Shown here piece by piece: positions 6,614 through 13,200 of a stretch of DNA of 13,200 bases; within the stretch, counting starts at the first letter, position 1; every line of letters begins with the position of its first letter. The stretch covers positions 1 through 13,200 of the forward strand of contig CAMLLI010000022.1 of NCBI GenBank assembly GCA_946480685.1, in the 5' to 3' direction. The notes beneath the pieces are model-generated. The model made no database searches. It was not told the DNA's origin and was given only the letters and a program-made list of their open reading frames with translations. Both the position numbers and the translations under genes were made by a program. The DNA is from an uncultured Flammeovirgaceae bacterium. Lineage in GTDB: Bacteria; Bacteroidota; Bacteroidia; Cytophagales; Cyclobacteriaceae.

Positions 6614-6640
6614 AAACAACCCATAGCTAATGGGTTGTTT
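6614..6640 (-). terminator. Terminator of the basic exported protein gene
   Basis: A perfect 11-bp stem (6614-6624 with 6630-6640) closes a 5-nt loop. The minus-strand continuation is TTTTG/TTTTA-like (complement of 6605-6614). It ends the gene whose stop is at 6664 and separates it from deoC. Confidence 0.85.
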
Positions 6641-6663
6641 ATGATGAATATAGCCTATAAAAA

Positions 6664-7047
6664 TTAGTGGCGGATACCACACACTTTACAATACTTCATT
6701 TTTCCGGGTGGTCTCTTTTTTGGCGGACGTTTATGACCAAAGTACATGGGGTTGGTATACTGTGGTCTCATCAGGTTCTTTTCGTTCTTACGGATCGTCT
6801 TTACCGTTTCGCGCATGCGTGCTTCAAACTCGTCCTGCGATTCGTATGTTGGGCCACCACCTTTCTTTCTGCTCTTGCGCGATTTCTTCGGACCATATTC
6901 CTTTTTAGGGTAATAGGGTTCTTCACCTGGTTCAAGCGTTGTAGGTGCGTTCTGCTCGGTATTGGCAGACTTCCTGCGCTTCTTTTTCGACTGCGCGAAG
7001 GTCGAGAATGCTAATGTTAGCAGGAGCAAAGTGATTAGTATACGCAT
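6664..7047 (-). CDS. Small, very basic exported protein with C-terminal CxxC motif
   Basis: 127 residues; I do not recognise a named family. A clear signal peptide (MRILITLLLLTLAFSTFA, cleaved before Q19) directs export. The mature part is dominated by Lys and Arg (QSKKKRRKS, then a KKSRKSRKKGGG patch). A short acidic helix follows (SQDEFEARMRETVKTIRK), and the tail ends KYCKVCGIRH. The closing CxxC plus His could bind metal or form a disulfide; this is inference. The start at 7045-7047 was preferred to a longer frame opening at 7128 because the signal peptide begins there and a TAnnTTTG box lies just upstream. It is a monocistronic leftward unit, divergent from the thioredoxin-fold gene. Confidence 0.7.
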   Translation of the reverse strand: MRILITLLLLTLAFSTFAQSKKKRRKSANTEQNAPTTLEPGEEPYYPKKEYGPKKSRKSRKKGGGPTYESQDEFEARMRETVKTIRKNEKNLMRPQYTNPMYFGHKRPPKKRPPGKMKYCKVCGIRH

Positions 7048-7058
7048 AAAATGGGTTA

Positions 7059-7066
7059 CAAAGATA
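7059..7066 (-). promoter_or_regulatory. Candidate Bacteroidota -7 promoter box
   Basis: TATCTTTG on the minus strand fits TAnnTTTG exactly and ends 11 bp before the ATG at 7047. The transcript leader would be only a few nucleotides. No convincing -33 TTG was found. Such boxes also occur by chance. Confidence 0.4.
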
Positions 7067-7230
7067 TAACTGTTAATGTTACCTGAATCGTATTCAGCCA
7101 CCGACTGAAGGTCTTTTAAGGCGATCAAACGAAATGCCTAACCGGTAAATTTTATGGAGACACTCTACTATTCGACAAAAATAACTTTTAATTAACTTTA
7201 AGATACTTAAAATCAAACAACCCTTTCGCC

Positions 7231-8328
7231 ATGAAGTCCCTGTTTTTACTCATTCTGGGTCTTTTTTCCCGGATGGCATTTGCCACAGACCCCACCCCGC
7301 TTGAAATAGGAGCCAAAGCCCCTGCATTTTCTTTACCGGCAACTGATGGTAAAACCTATACGCTCGATGACTTCGCGAAGTATAAAATACTCGCGATTGT
7401 TTTTACCTGTAACCATTGTCCTACAGCACAAGCCTACGAAGACCGCATCAAGCAGTTGGTTACAGACTATAGCAGCAAGGGCGTTGGTATTGTTGCTATA
7501 TCTCCGAACGACCCACAGTCCGTGCGCCTGGATGAGCTGGGCTATACTGACCTGAGCGATTCGTTTGAAGAAATGAAGATACGCGCGAAGAATAAGCAGT
7601 ATAACTTTCCATATTTATACGATGGTGAGACTTCGGCTATATCTCGTCAATATGGTCCGCAGGCTACACCGCATGTATTTATATTTGATGATAAACGTGC
7701 GCTCCGCTATACCGGCCGCATCGATGATGGTGAAAAGCCAGGCACTGCCAAAACCCATGACACGCGTAATGCGCTCGATGCCTTACTCGCTGGTAAACCC
7801 GTGCCGGTAGAAAAAACAAAAACGTTTGGCTGCTCCATTAAGTGGCCTGACAAACGTGACTATGCCAACAAGGCGACTGAAGAATGGGCAAAAGAAAAAA
7901 TAGCCATTGACGAAGTTGATATAGCCGGCATAAAACAACTGCTTAAGAACGATGGTATAAATTACAAACTGATCAACGTGTGGGCAACCTGGTGCGGACC
8001 CTGCGTTACCGAGTTCCCGGAATTTGTAAACATGAATCGCATGTATCGTAACCGCGAATTTGAACTGGTAACGATAAGCCTCGATGAGATCAATCGAAAA
8101 CCCAATGCACTTAACTTCTTAACCAAGAAGCAGGCTTCCATGAAGAACTATATATTTAAGGGAGACAAGTATGCGTTTATGGAAGCGCTGGATAAGAAGT
8201 GGGAAGGTTCGCTGCCGTATACTTTATTTATTGCTCCGGGTGGCAAAATCATTTACGGCAAACAAGGATTGATTGAACCGCTTGAACTGAAGAAAATTAT
8301 AGTTGAGAATATAGGGCGAATTTACTGA
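7231..8328 (+). CDS. Exported two-domain protein: peroxiredoxin-like plus TlpA-like thioredoxin fold
   Basis: 365 residues with a signal peptide (cleavage probably after A-F-A, residues 16-18), so periplasmic. Domain 1 (about 22-203) is a PRX_like1-type AhpC/TSA fold: APAFSLPATDGK, then TCNHCPTAQAYEDR with Cys60 and Cys63, ISPNDP, NFPYLYD, the cis-proline region QATPHVFIFD (Pro147), GRIDD and the conserved GCSIKW (Cys201). Domain 2 (about 225-365) is a TlpA/thioredoxin fold with WATWCGPC (Cys255, Cys258) and SLPYTLFI as the cis-proline loop. The family background suggests thiol-disulfide exchange or peroxide handling in the envelope; the partner is unknown. The C-terminal domain could reduce the N-terminal one, which is inference. 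Single-gene unit, tail to tail with rmuC. Confidence 0.85.
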   Translation: MKSLFLLILGLFSRMAFATDPTPLEIGAKAPAFSLPATDGKTYTLDDFAKYKILAIVFTCNHCPTAQAYEDRIKQLVTDYSSKGVGIVAISPNDPQSVRLDELGYTDLSDSFEEMKIRAKNKQYNFPYLYDGETSAISRQYGPQATPHVFIFDDKRALRYTGRIDDGEKPGTAKTHDTRNALDALLAGKPVPVEKTKTFGCSIKWPDKRDYANKATEEWAKEKIAIDEVDIAGIKQLLKNDGINYKLINVWATWCGPCVTEFPEFVNMNRMYRNREFELVTISLDEINRKPNALNFLTKKQASMKNYIFKGDKYAFMEALDKKWEGSLPYTLFIAPGGKIIYGKQGLIEPLELKKIIVENIGRIY

Positions 8329-8335
8329 GTGATGT

Positions 8336-8368
8336 ATAGTGCCGCTGAAAATATAGCAGCGGCACTAT
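8336..8368. terminator. Hairpin between convergent genes, no T-tract
   Basis: A perfect 12-bp stem (8336-8347 with 8357-8368) closes a 9-nt loop, between the stop of the thioredoxin-fold gene and the stop of rmuC. Neither strand has a run of T after it. It may still end or protect both transcripts. Confidence 0.5.
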
Positions 8369-8374
8369 AGCAAA

Positions 8375-9703
8375 TTACTTATCGAACAGGTCGGCCTGAT
8401 CTTCGGAGCGTTTCAGCAGGTTCGCGTCTATAGTCTTGCTGGCTTTTGCACCCAGTTTTTTCAAGTCTTCTACCCTGCGCACCAGGTTTCCGCTTCCCAC
8501 CGATAATTTTTTCATCGACTCTTCGTAGAATTTCTTGGAAGTTTCCAGGTGGCGACCGAGTGTGATCAGGTCTTCCGAGAAGCCTACAAATTTATCATAA
8601 AGATCACCGGCTTTATTCGCTATATCCAGTACGTGACGTGTCTGATACTCCTGCTTCCATGTATTCTTGATAAGCTGCAGCGAGGGTATCAGCAATGTGG
8701 GACTCACAAATACAATTCGTTTCTCAAGCGCTTCTTCGTATAGAGTCTTTTCACTTTGTATCGCCAGTATATAGGCCGGTTCGATCGGTATAAACATGAT
8801 CACAAAATCAAGACTACCGTTTCCATCACCTCCTATATTTTTATGGTAATTTTTATCGCCCAGCAATTTCATGTGCTGACGAATGGAAGTAAGATGACTC
8901 TTGAGGTGAATGATCTTCTCTTCTTCTGTTTCTGCATTCACAAAATTGTTATAGGCTGTAAGACTGACTTTCGAGTCGATGATAACGTGTTTGCTCTCGG
9001 GCAACCGTATAATTACATCGGGACGAAGTCTGCCTTCAATTGTTGTGAATGATTCCTGTATAAAGTATTCGCGATCTCGTTCAAGTCCTGATTTCTCCAA
9101 TATACTTTCCAGTATAAATTCACCCCAGGCACCCTGTGTTTTAGAATCACCGCGTAACGCGCGCGTCAGGTTCTCGGCTTCGCGCGTCATCTGTACATTT
9201 AGTTTTTGCAGGTTTTCAAGCTGCTCACGCAATGCCGAGCTTCGCGAAATTGTATCCTTGTGCGTTTCTTCTACGCGCTTTTCAAACTCTGTAATTTTTT
9301 CACCGAGTGGTTTCAGCAGATCATACAGGTTTGTTTTATTCTGATCGGTAAACTTTTTACTCTTCTCTTCAAAAATTTCGTTCGCCAGGTTCTTGAATTG
9401 AAGCGTGAATTTTTCATTCAGCGTTTCAAGCTCCTTGCGCTGATCCTGTAATTTTTCCTGCAGATTCCGGTAGTCAGCCTCGGATGCAGCCAGACTATTA
9501 TTTGCTTCCAGCACTTTATGACGTTCGCCTTCAAGCTCGTGCTTGAGTTCATGTACCTGCTGCTGAAGTGATTTGTTTTTTTCTTGTTCCAGTAATATAG
9601 CAGAGCCGGCCGATTGCGCTTCCGCCGAAGATTTGAATTTAAAAACGAGCCACGCGGCTACTACACCGACACTAACCCCTACCAATAAAAAAATAATTTC
9701 CAT
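8375..9703 (-). CDS. rmuC: DNA recombination protein RmuC
   Basis: 442 residues. An N-terminal membrane anchor (MEIIFLLVGVSVGVVAAWLVF) is followed by a long coiled coil (about 30-180) and the RmuC domain (PF02646). The domain has GAWGEFILESIL near 191-202, then RPDVIIRLPE and VIIDSKVSLTAY near 227-251. These carry the Glu, Asp, Asp-x-Lys layout of PD-(D/E)xK nucleases. RmuC limits recombination at inverted repeats in E. coli, and the nuclease role is inferred from fold. I chose the ATG at 9701-9703, where the anchor begins, over an upstream TTG at 9727. It lies 45 bp downstream of the ORF6N gene on the same strand and may be read from the same promoter. Confidence 0.92.
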   Translation of the reverse strand: MEIIFLLVGVSVGVVAAWLVFKFKSSAEAQSAGSAILLEQEKNKSLQQQVHELKHELEGERHKVLEANNSLAASEADYRNLQEKLQDQRKELETLNEKFTLQFKNLANEIFEEKSKKFTDQNKTNLYDLLKPLGEKITEFEKRVEETHKDTISRSSALREQLENLQKLNVQMTREAENLTRALRGDSKTQGAWGEFILESILEKSGLERDREYFIQESFTTIEGRLRPDVIIRLPESKHVIIDSKVSLTAYNNFVNAETEEEKIIHLKSHLTSIRQHMKLLGDKNYHKNIGGDGNGSLDFVIMFIPIEPAYILAIQSEKTLYEEALEKRIVFVSPTLLIPSLQLIKNTWKQEYQTRHVLDIANKAGDLYDKFVGFSEDLITLGRHLETSKKFYEESMKKLSVGSGNLVRRVEDLKKLGAKASKTIDANLLKRSEDQADLFDK

Positions 9704-9748
9704 GCGCTGTAAATATATGTTTAACAACCAACGTTGGGCAAATAGAAT

Positions 9749-10318
9749 TCATTCTTTATCGCGACTTGATCGAAAACCAATCGGACGCTGTTGCTTCACT
9801 GCAGGTTCCAAAAGTTCCTTGATAACATCGTAAATATTTCGGATGTCCTCATTCTGCTGCAGGTCAGATGCTTCGAGCTTTTCAATTTTTGTTACCAGGT
9901 CGTGATACGAATTGATCATCTGGCGCATCTTTACAAATACACGCATGATCTGAATATTTACATCTACTGCACGCTTACTCTTCAACACCGAAGACAGCAT
10001 GGCAACACCCTGCTCGGTAAATGCCATGGGCAAATACTTGGAGTGTTTGCCTCGTTTTGATTGTGAATGTTCATTGTCAAACTCATAATCGTTTAAGGTC
10101 ACAAATTGTGACCTTAAAGAGTTCCATTCCTCTGCCGACAGCTCGAACATGAAATCATCGGGAAACCGGTCTGCATTTCTTTTCACAGCTTGCTTCAATG
10201 CTTTTGTAGGGACTCCATATAGCTCGGCAAGATCAGCATCCAATAAAATTTTTTGATCGCGTACAACATAAATTTTCCGGAAGATCTGCTCTTCCGGGCG
10301 AAAAACGGTTTTGCTCAT
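9749..10318 (-). CDS. ORF6N-domain DNA-binding protein
   Basis: 189 residues. The first 85 or so form an ORF6N domain (PF10543): IYVVRDQKILLDADLAELYG, then VPTKALKQAVKRNADRFPDD and FMFELSAEEWN. LPMAFTEQGVAMLSSVLKS and INIQIMRVFVKMRQ-like helices follow, here NIQIMRVFVKMRQ. A coiled coil (HDLVTKIEKLEASD) and a basic end complete it. ORF6N domains occur in phage antirepressors and also as stand-alone chromosomal proteins, common in Bacteroidota, where targets are unknown. No phage gene is nearby, so I read it as a chromosomal regulator or domesticated phage gene. It sits upstream of rmuC with a 45 bp gap and is divergent from rocD across 87 bp. Confidence 0.85.
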   Translation of the reverse strand: MSKTVFRPEEQIFRKIYVVRDQKILLDADLAELYGVPTKALKQAVKRNADRFPDDFMFELSAEEWNSLRSQFVTLNDYEFDNEHSQSKRGKHSKYLPMAFTEQGVAMLSSVLKSKRAVDVNIQIMRVFVKMRQMINSYHDLVTKIEKLEASDLQQNEDIRNIYDVIKELLEPAVKQQRPIGFRSSRDKE

Positions 10319-10374
10319 AACGAAATAACTTTTAGCTATACTCTAACAGTGTAGGCTTTACCATACCTATTTGA

Positions 10375-10382
10375 TAGATTTG
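10375..10382 (+). promoter_or_regulatory. Candidate -7 promoter box of rocD
   Basis: TAGATTTG matches TAnnTTTG exactly and ends 23 bp before the rocD ATG at 10406. This gives a plausible leader of about 15-20 nt. No clear TTG stands at the -33 position, so the call rests on one box and its location. Confidence 0.5.
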
Positions 10383-10405
10383 CAATAATACAAATTCTAA
10401 GTTCT

Positions 10406-11644
10406 ATGATCGAAACAATTAACTCCAGCCAGCAGGCAATTCTATTGGAAGACAAGTATGGTGCGCATAATTACCACCCGCTTCCCGTAGTTTTATGTAA
10501 AGGCGAAGGAGTGTTTGTTTGGGATGTAGAGGGAAAACGCTACTATGATTTTCTTTCTGCTTACAGTGCTGTTAACCAGGGTCACTGCCATCCGCGCATC
10601 ATCAATGCATTAATAAACCAGGCGAAAGAACTTACGCTTACATCGCGCGCTTTCTATAATGATAAACTTGGCGTTGCAGAGAAGTATATCTGCGAAACAT
10701 TCGGCTATCAGAAGGCATTGTTCATGAACAGCGGTGCTGAAGCAAATGAAAGCGCTATCAAACTTGCCCGCAAGTGGGGCTATACCAAAAAAGGTATACC
10801 TGATAATGAAGCTGTAATTATAGCGGTAAAGAAAAATTTTCACGGCCGTACTACAACGATTATATCTGCATCTACCGATCCTGATTCACGCAAAGGCTTT
10901 GGACCGTTCATGCCAGGCTTCGAAGTAGTAGCGTACGATGATGTTGATGCGTTGGCAAAGGCTCTTGCAAATCCAAATGTATGTGCGCTCTGGATTGAAC
11001 CTATACAAGGTGAAGCCGGTGTATATTTACCTGCCGATGGATATCTGAAAGCTGCAGAACAACTTTGTCGCAAGCACAATGTTCTGTTGATGATGGATGA
11101 AATTCAAACGGGTATAGCACGCACAGGTAAAATGCTTGCCTCTGAATATGAAAACGTTCGTCCTGATTTGTTGATACTCGGTAAAGCTTTGTCCGGAGGC
11201 ACCATGCCTGTATCTTGTGTACTTGCTGATGATGATATCATGCTGGTGATTAAACCAGGAGAGCACGGCTCAACGTTCGGTGGTAATCCATTGGCAGCAG
11301 CAGTATGTATAGAAGCATTGCAGGTAGTAAAAGACGAGAACCTTGCCGACAATGCCATGAAGCTTGGTATAGTTTTCCGCGAGCGTATGGAAGCGCTTCA
11401 AAAGAAAACAGACCTGATCACGTTGGTACGCGGTAAAGGGTTACTCAACGCGATTGTTATCAACGACTCACCAGACAGTAAAACTGCATGGAATATATGC
11501 GTTGACTTTTTAAAGAATGGTTTATTAGCAAAACCTACTCATGGCAACATTATTCGCCTCGCGCCTCCGTTGGTTATTACAGAGGAGCAGGTGCACGAGT
11601 GTTGTGATATTATTGAGAGGAGTATACTTGGTTATAAGAAGTAA
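10406..11644 (+). CDS. rocD: Ornithine aminotransferase
   Basis: 412 residues, full length for this class III PLP aminotransferase. It moves the delta-amino group of ornithine to 2-oxoglutarate, giving glutamate-5-semialdehyde and glutamate, and links arginine and proline metabolism in the cytoplasm. Features: [15 protein letters not shown] at 49-63, cofactor loop [11 protein letters not shown] at 107-117, FHGRT at 145-149, IEPIQGEAG at 197-205, DEIQTG at 231-236 with Asp231 facing the pyridine ring, and the PLP lysine Lys260 in [19 protein letters not shown] closes the site. The early [10 protein letters not shown] block and [10 protein letters not shown] are closer to ornithine aminotransferases than to acetylornithine or GABA enzymes. 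It is transcribed alone; the stop codon lies inside a 7-bp tandem repeat. Confidence 0.93.
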   Translation: MIETINSSQQAILLEDKYGAHNYHPLPVVLCKGEGVFVWDVEGKRYYDFLSAYSAVNQGHCHPRIINALINQAKELTLTSRAFYNDKLGVAEKYICETFGYQKALFMNSGAEANESAIKLARKWGYTKKGIPDNEAVIIAVKKNFHGRTTTIISASTDPDSRKGFGPFMPGFEVVAYDDVDALAKALANPNVCALWIEPIQGEAGVYLPADGYLKAAEQLCRKHNVLLMMDEIQTGIARTGKMLASEYENVRPDLLILGKALSGGTMPVSCVLADDDIMLVIKPGEHGSTFGGNPLAAAVCIEALQVVKDENLADNAMKLGIVFRERMEALQKKTDLITLVRGKGLLNAIVINDSPDSKTAWNICVDFLKNGLLAKPTHGNIIRLAPPLVITEEQVHECCDIIERSILGYKK

Positions 11645-11670
11645 GAAGACAGAAGTAAGAAGTAAGAAGG
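11638..11670 (+). repeat. GAAGTAA heptamer tandem repeat over the rocD stop
   Basis: GAAGTAA occurs at 11638, 11652 and 11659. A degenerate unit (GAAGACA) lies at 11645 and a partial one follows at 11666. The first unit supplies the last Lys codon and the TAA stop of rocD, so changes in copy number further on would not alter the protein. Confidence 0.75.
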
Positions 11671-11678
11671 AAATACAG

Positions 11679-11705
11679 TATATAGAAGCTAGGTGCTTCT
11701 ATATA
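11679..11705. repeat. Perfect hairpin after rocD
   Basis: An 11-bp inverted repeat (11679-11689 with 11695-11705) closes a 5-nt loop and lies just ahead of the terminator. It has no T-tract of its own. It may stabilise the rocD mRNA end. Confidence 0.55.
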
Positions 11706-11717
11706 TAGCTATATGAA

Positions 11718-11755
11718 AAAAGGGCTTCCCGGTGGGAGGCCCTTTTCATTTTTAC
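11718..11755. terminator. Terminator between rocD and the rRNA methyltransferase gene
   Basis: A 13-bp stem (11718-11730 with 11734-11746) closes a 3-nt loop, with T4, CA and T5 following on the plus strand. The single T-G pair favours the plus-strand RNA, meaning rocD. The A6 run on the left side would also give a U-tract for the leftward gene ending at 11768. Confidence 0.85.
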
Positions 11756-11767
11756 GTTCAGTATATT

Positions 11768-12508
11768 TTACGATTTCATTTTTTGGCGGACTACTTCGTA
11801 GATGGCTACGCCTGCGGCTACGGACACGTTGAGAGAACCGATTCTTCCTTTCATCGGGATCTTGGCAAGTTCATCGGCTTCACGAAGTAACGGGTCAGAG
11901 ATACCATCTTCTTCGGAGCCCATGATCAGTGCTACTGGTCCCGTGAGATTTACTTCATACAGATCTTTGCTCGCTTTTTCTGTACACGCCACTACACGTA
12001 TACCATTGTCGCGAAGCAGTTGCAACGTCTTCTTCAAATCCTTTTCACGACACACGGGTAAATGATTCAGCGCTCCGGCTGATGTCTTCATTGCATCGCT
12101 GGTAATCGGTGCATTTCCTTTTTCGCCTATAACTATTCCGTCAAGTCCGGCACACTCGGCCGTACGCGCGATCGCTCCAAAATTTCGTACGTCAGTTATG
12201 CGATCCAGCAAAAGAAAAAACGGCTCTCGCCCTTCGCTATAAGCCCGATCAATCAAATTATCCAGCGAAGCAAAAGATACTGCTGCCAGCAAACAGATAA
12301 CGCCCTGGTGATTCTTGGATGACATGCGCTTCAGTTTTTCCAACGGCACAAACGTGAAGGGCACATTTCTGCTACGCGCAGTCGTAATGAGTTCTTTGAT
12401 AAGATCATTGCTGAGTCCCGACTGGATCATAATTTTTTCAATCTCTTTGCCGGCAACAATTGCTTCCATTACTGCACGGGTACCGTAGATCATATCTGAT
12501 TTTTCCAT
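11768..12508 (-). CDS. rlmB: SpoU/TrmH-family 23S rRNA (guanosine-2'-O-)-methyltransferase, RlmB-like
   Basis: 246 residues, normal for RlmB. The N-terminal 75 residues form the substrate-binding domain (IYGTRAVMEAI, then SSKNHQGVICLL). The SPOUT knot domain follows with its three motifs: LDRITDVRNFGAIARTAECAG (101-121), ALIMGSEEDGIS (193-204) and IPMKGRIGSLNVSVAAGVAI (217-236). The conserved Asn109 and Arg115 and the SLNVSVA segment are those used for SAM binding and methyl transfer. E. coli RlmB methylates the ribose of G2251 in the ribosomal P-loop; the same site here is inferred. A tRNA or other rRNA target cannot be ruled out within the family. Divergent from maeB across 144 bp. Confidence 0.88.
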   Translation of the reverse strand: MEKSDMIYGTRAVMEAIVAGKEIEKIMIQSGLSNDLIKELITTARSRNVPFTFVPLEKLKRMSSKNHQGVICLLAAVSFASLDNLIDRAYSEGREPFFLLLDRITDVRNFGAIARTAECAGLDGIVIGEKGNAPITSDAMKTSAGALNHLPVCREKDLKKTLQLLRDNGIRVVACTEKASKDLYEVNLTGPVALIMGSEEDGISDPLLREADELAKIPMKGRIGSLNVSVAAGVAIYEVVRQKMKS

Positions 12509-12594
12509 CGCAAGATGTTCGTGTTAAAGTATTTCTGTTTACACAAGGCGTGTAACAGCGTGGCAAATTCCACATTCTATTCCAGTTTTGAAAA

Positions 12595-12620
12595 AATATT
12601 GAAGCTTCTCTTTCAATATT
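12595..12620. promoter_or_regulatory. Palindrome upstream of maeB, possible operator
   Basis: AATATTGAA at 12595-12603 is repeated in inverse at 12612-12620, a perfect 9-bp dyad with an 8-bp spacer. It lies 7 bp upstream of the candidate -7 box of maeB, where a regulator would cover the -33 region. It has no T-tract suited to termination. Confidence 0.4.
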
Positions 12621-12627
12621 CACTGAT

Positions 12628-12635
12628 TATATTTG
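12628..12635 (+). promoter_or_regulatory. Candidate -7 promoter box of maeB
   Basis: TATATTTG matches TAnnTTTG exactly and ends 17 bp before the maeB ATG at 12653. No TTG is found at the usual spacing; the nearest (12599-12601) is too far away. Confidence 0.5.
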
Positions 12636-12652
12636 GCGTCTAATTTCATACT

Positions 12653-13200
12653 ATGTCGATTAAGATCAGAAAGCAGGATGCCCTCAACTATCACATGCAT
12701 GGGCAGCCCGGTAAGATTGAAGTTGTTCCAACCAAAGTATTGAGCTCACAGCTCGACCTCGCCCTCGCATATTCGCCGGGTGTAGCAGAGCCTTGCAAAG
12801 AAATTCACGCTAACAAAGAAGATGTTTACAAGTATACTTCCAAAGGAAACCTGGTAGCGGTTATATCCAACGGTACGGCTGTACTCGGGTTGGGCGATAT
12901 CGGCCCCGAAGCTTCCAAACCGGTAATGGAAGGTAAGGGTGTACTCTTTAAAAAGTTTGCCGGTATTGATGTATTCGATATAGAGATCGATGAGAAAGAT
13001 CCCGATGCGTTCATCAAGATCGTTAAATCGCTCGAGCCTACATTTGGCGGTGTTAACCTTGAAGACATTAAAGCCCCGGAGTGTTTCAAGATTGAGACCG
13101 AGCTGCGCGAGAAGATGAACATTCCGATCATGCACGATGATCAGCATGGAACGGCAATCATCTCCTGTGCCGCATTGTTGAATGCGCTGGAGATTGTCGG
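12653..13200 (+). CDS. maeB: NADP-dependent malic enzyme, partial (N-terminal 182 codons)
   Basis: The reading frame opens at an ATG at 12653-12655 and stays open to the window end. The protein begins [14 protein letters not shown], followed by [13 protein letters not shown] with the catalytic Tyr40. Then come [40 protein letters not shown] with catalytic Lys95, [16 protein letters not shown] and [12 protein letters not shown]. These are the malic-enzyme N-terminal and metal-binding motifs (the acidic residues of LEDI and HDDQ). The enzyme converts malate to pyruvate and CO2 with NADP, supplying NADPH in the cytoplasm. The bacterial MaeB form usually carries a C-terminal phosphotransacetylase-like domain; that part is beyond the window. 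A TAnnTTTG box and a palindrome lie upstream. Confidence 0.93.
   Translation, partial: MSIKIRKQDALNYHMHGQPGKIEVVPTKVLSSQLDLALAYSPGVAEPCKEIHANKEDVYKYTSKGNLVAVISNGTAVLGLGDIGPEASKPVMEGKGVLFKKFAGIDVFDIEIDEKDPDAFIKIVKSLEPTFGGVNLEDIKAPECFKIETELREKMNIPIMHDDQHGTAIISCAALLNALEIV

Noticed and set aside
7048..7128. N-terminal extension of the basic exported protein
   Set aside because: It would place 27 polar residues before a classical signal peptide and would run through the candidate promoter box.
9749..10318. ORF6N gene as a sign of a prophage
   Set aside because: Both sides are housekeeping genes, and no integrase, repressor, structural or lysis gene is present.
12746..13147. 133-codon leftward frame inside maeB
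   Set aside because: Antisense to clear malic-enzyme motifs; its composition reflects the complementary strand.
1..13200. tRNA, rRNA, CRISPR array, insertion sequence or riboswitch
   Set aside because: I looked for cloverleaf ends, regularly spaced repeats, transposase motifs and structured leaders and found none that hold up.

Overview
The window looks like chromosomal DNA from a Bacteroidota bacterium, most likely of the Cytophagales type. The support is a periplasmic OMP_b-brl_2-type barrel, an ORF6N-domain protein, weak or absent Shine-Dalgarno sequences, and several intergenic boxes matching the Bacteroidota -7 element TAnnTTTG. Base composition is moderately AT-rich. The tetranucleotide TATA is strikingly frequent, also inside genes. 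I see no rRNA, tRNA, CRISPR, insertion sequence or prophage.

Left part (1-4245): a loose, gene-poor cluster of small stress and envelope families. On the minus strand a four-helix DUF2383/PA2169-type gene is followed 10 bp later by a DUF4142 lipoprotein cut by the window edge. Then come an AI-2E/PerM-family membrane protein (+), an outer-membrane beta-barrel protein (-), a 54-residue DUF1328 membrane protein (-) and a CsbD protein (+). A 450 bp gap after CsbD holds an inverted repeat, a terminator-like hairpin, a possible 26-residue hydrophobic peptide and a second, strong terminator.

Middle part (4246-9703): the minus-strand pair deoC-gapN is separated by 6 bp. DeoC makes glyceraldehyde-3-phosphate and acetaldehyde from deoxyribose-5-phosphate, and the GapN-type dehydrogenase is placed to oxidise the first product to 3-phosphoglycerate with NADP. 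Next are a small, very basic exported protein with a C-terminal CxxC(x3)H tail (-) and an exported protein with two fused thioredoxin-fold domains (+). RmuC (-) meets the latter tail to tail at a hairpin.

Right part (9749-13200): an ORF6N-domain DNA-binding protein lies upstream of rmuC on the same strand. It is divergent from rocD (ornithine aminotransferase, +), which ends in a 7-bp tandem repeat and two hairpins. A SpoU/TrmH-family rRNA 2'-O-methyltransferase (-) is divergent from the start of an NADP-dependent malic enzyme (maeB, +), which runs off the window. Housekeeping metabolism dominates this half.

No complete, clearly undescribed system is visible. The best leads are the deoC-gapN pairing with an atypical GapN active-site motif, the stress-gene cluster with its structured gap after CsbD, the double thioredoxin-fold fusion, and the TATA enrichment.
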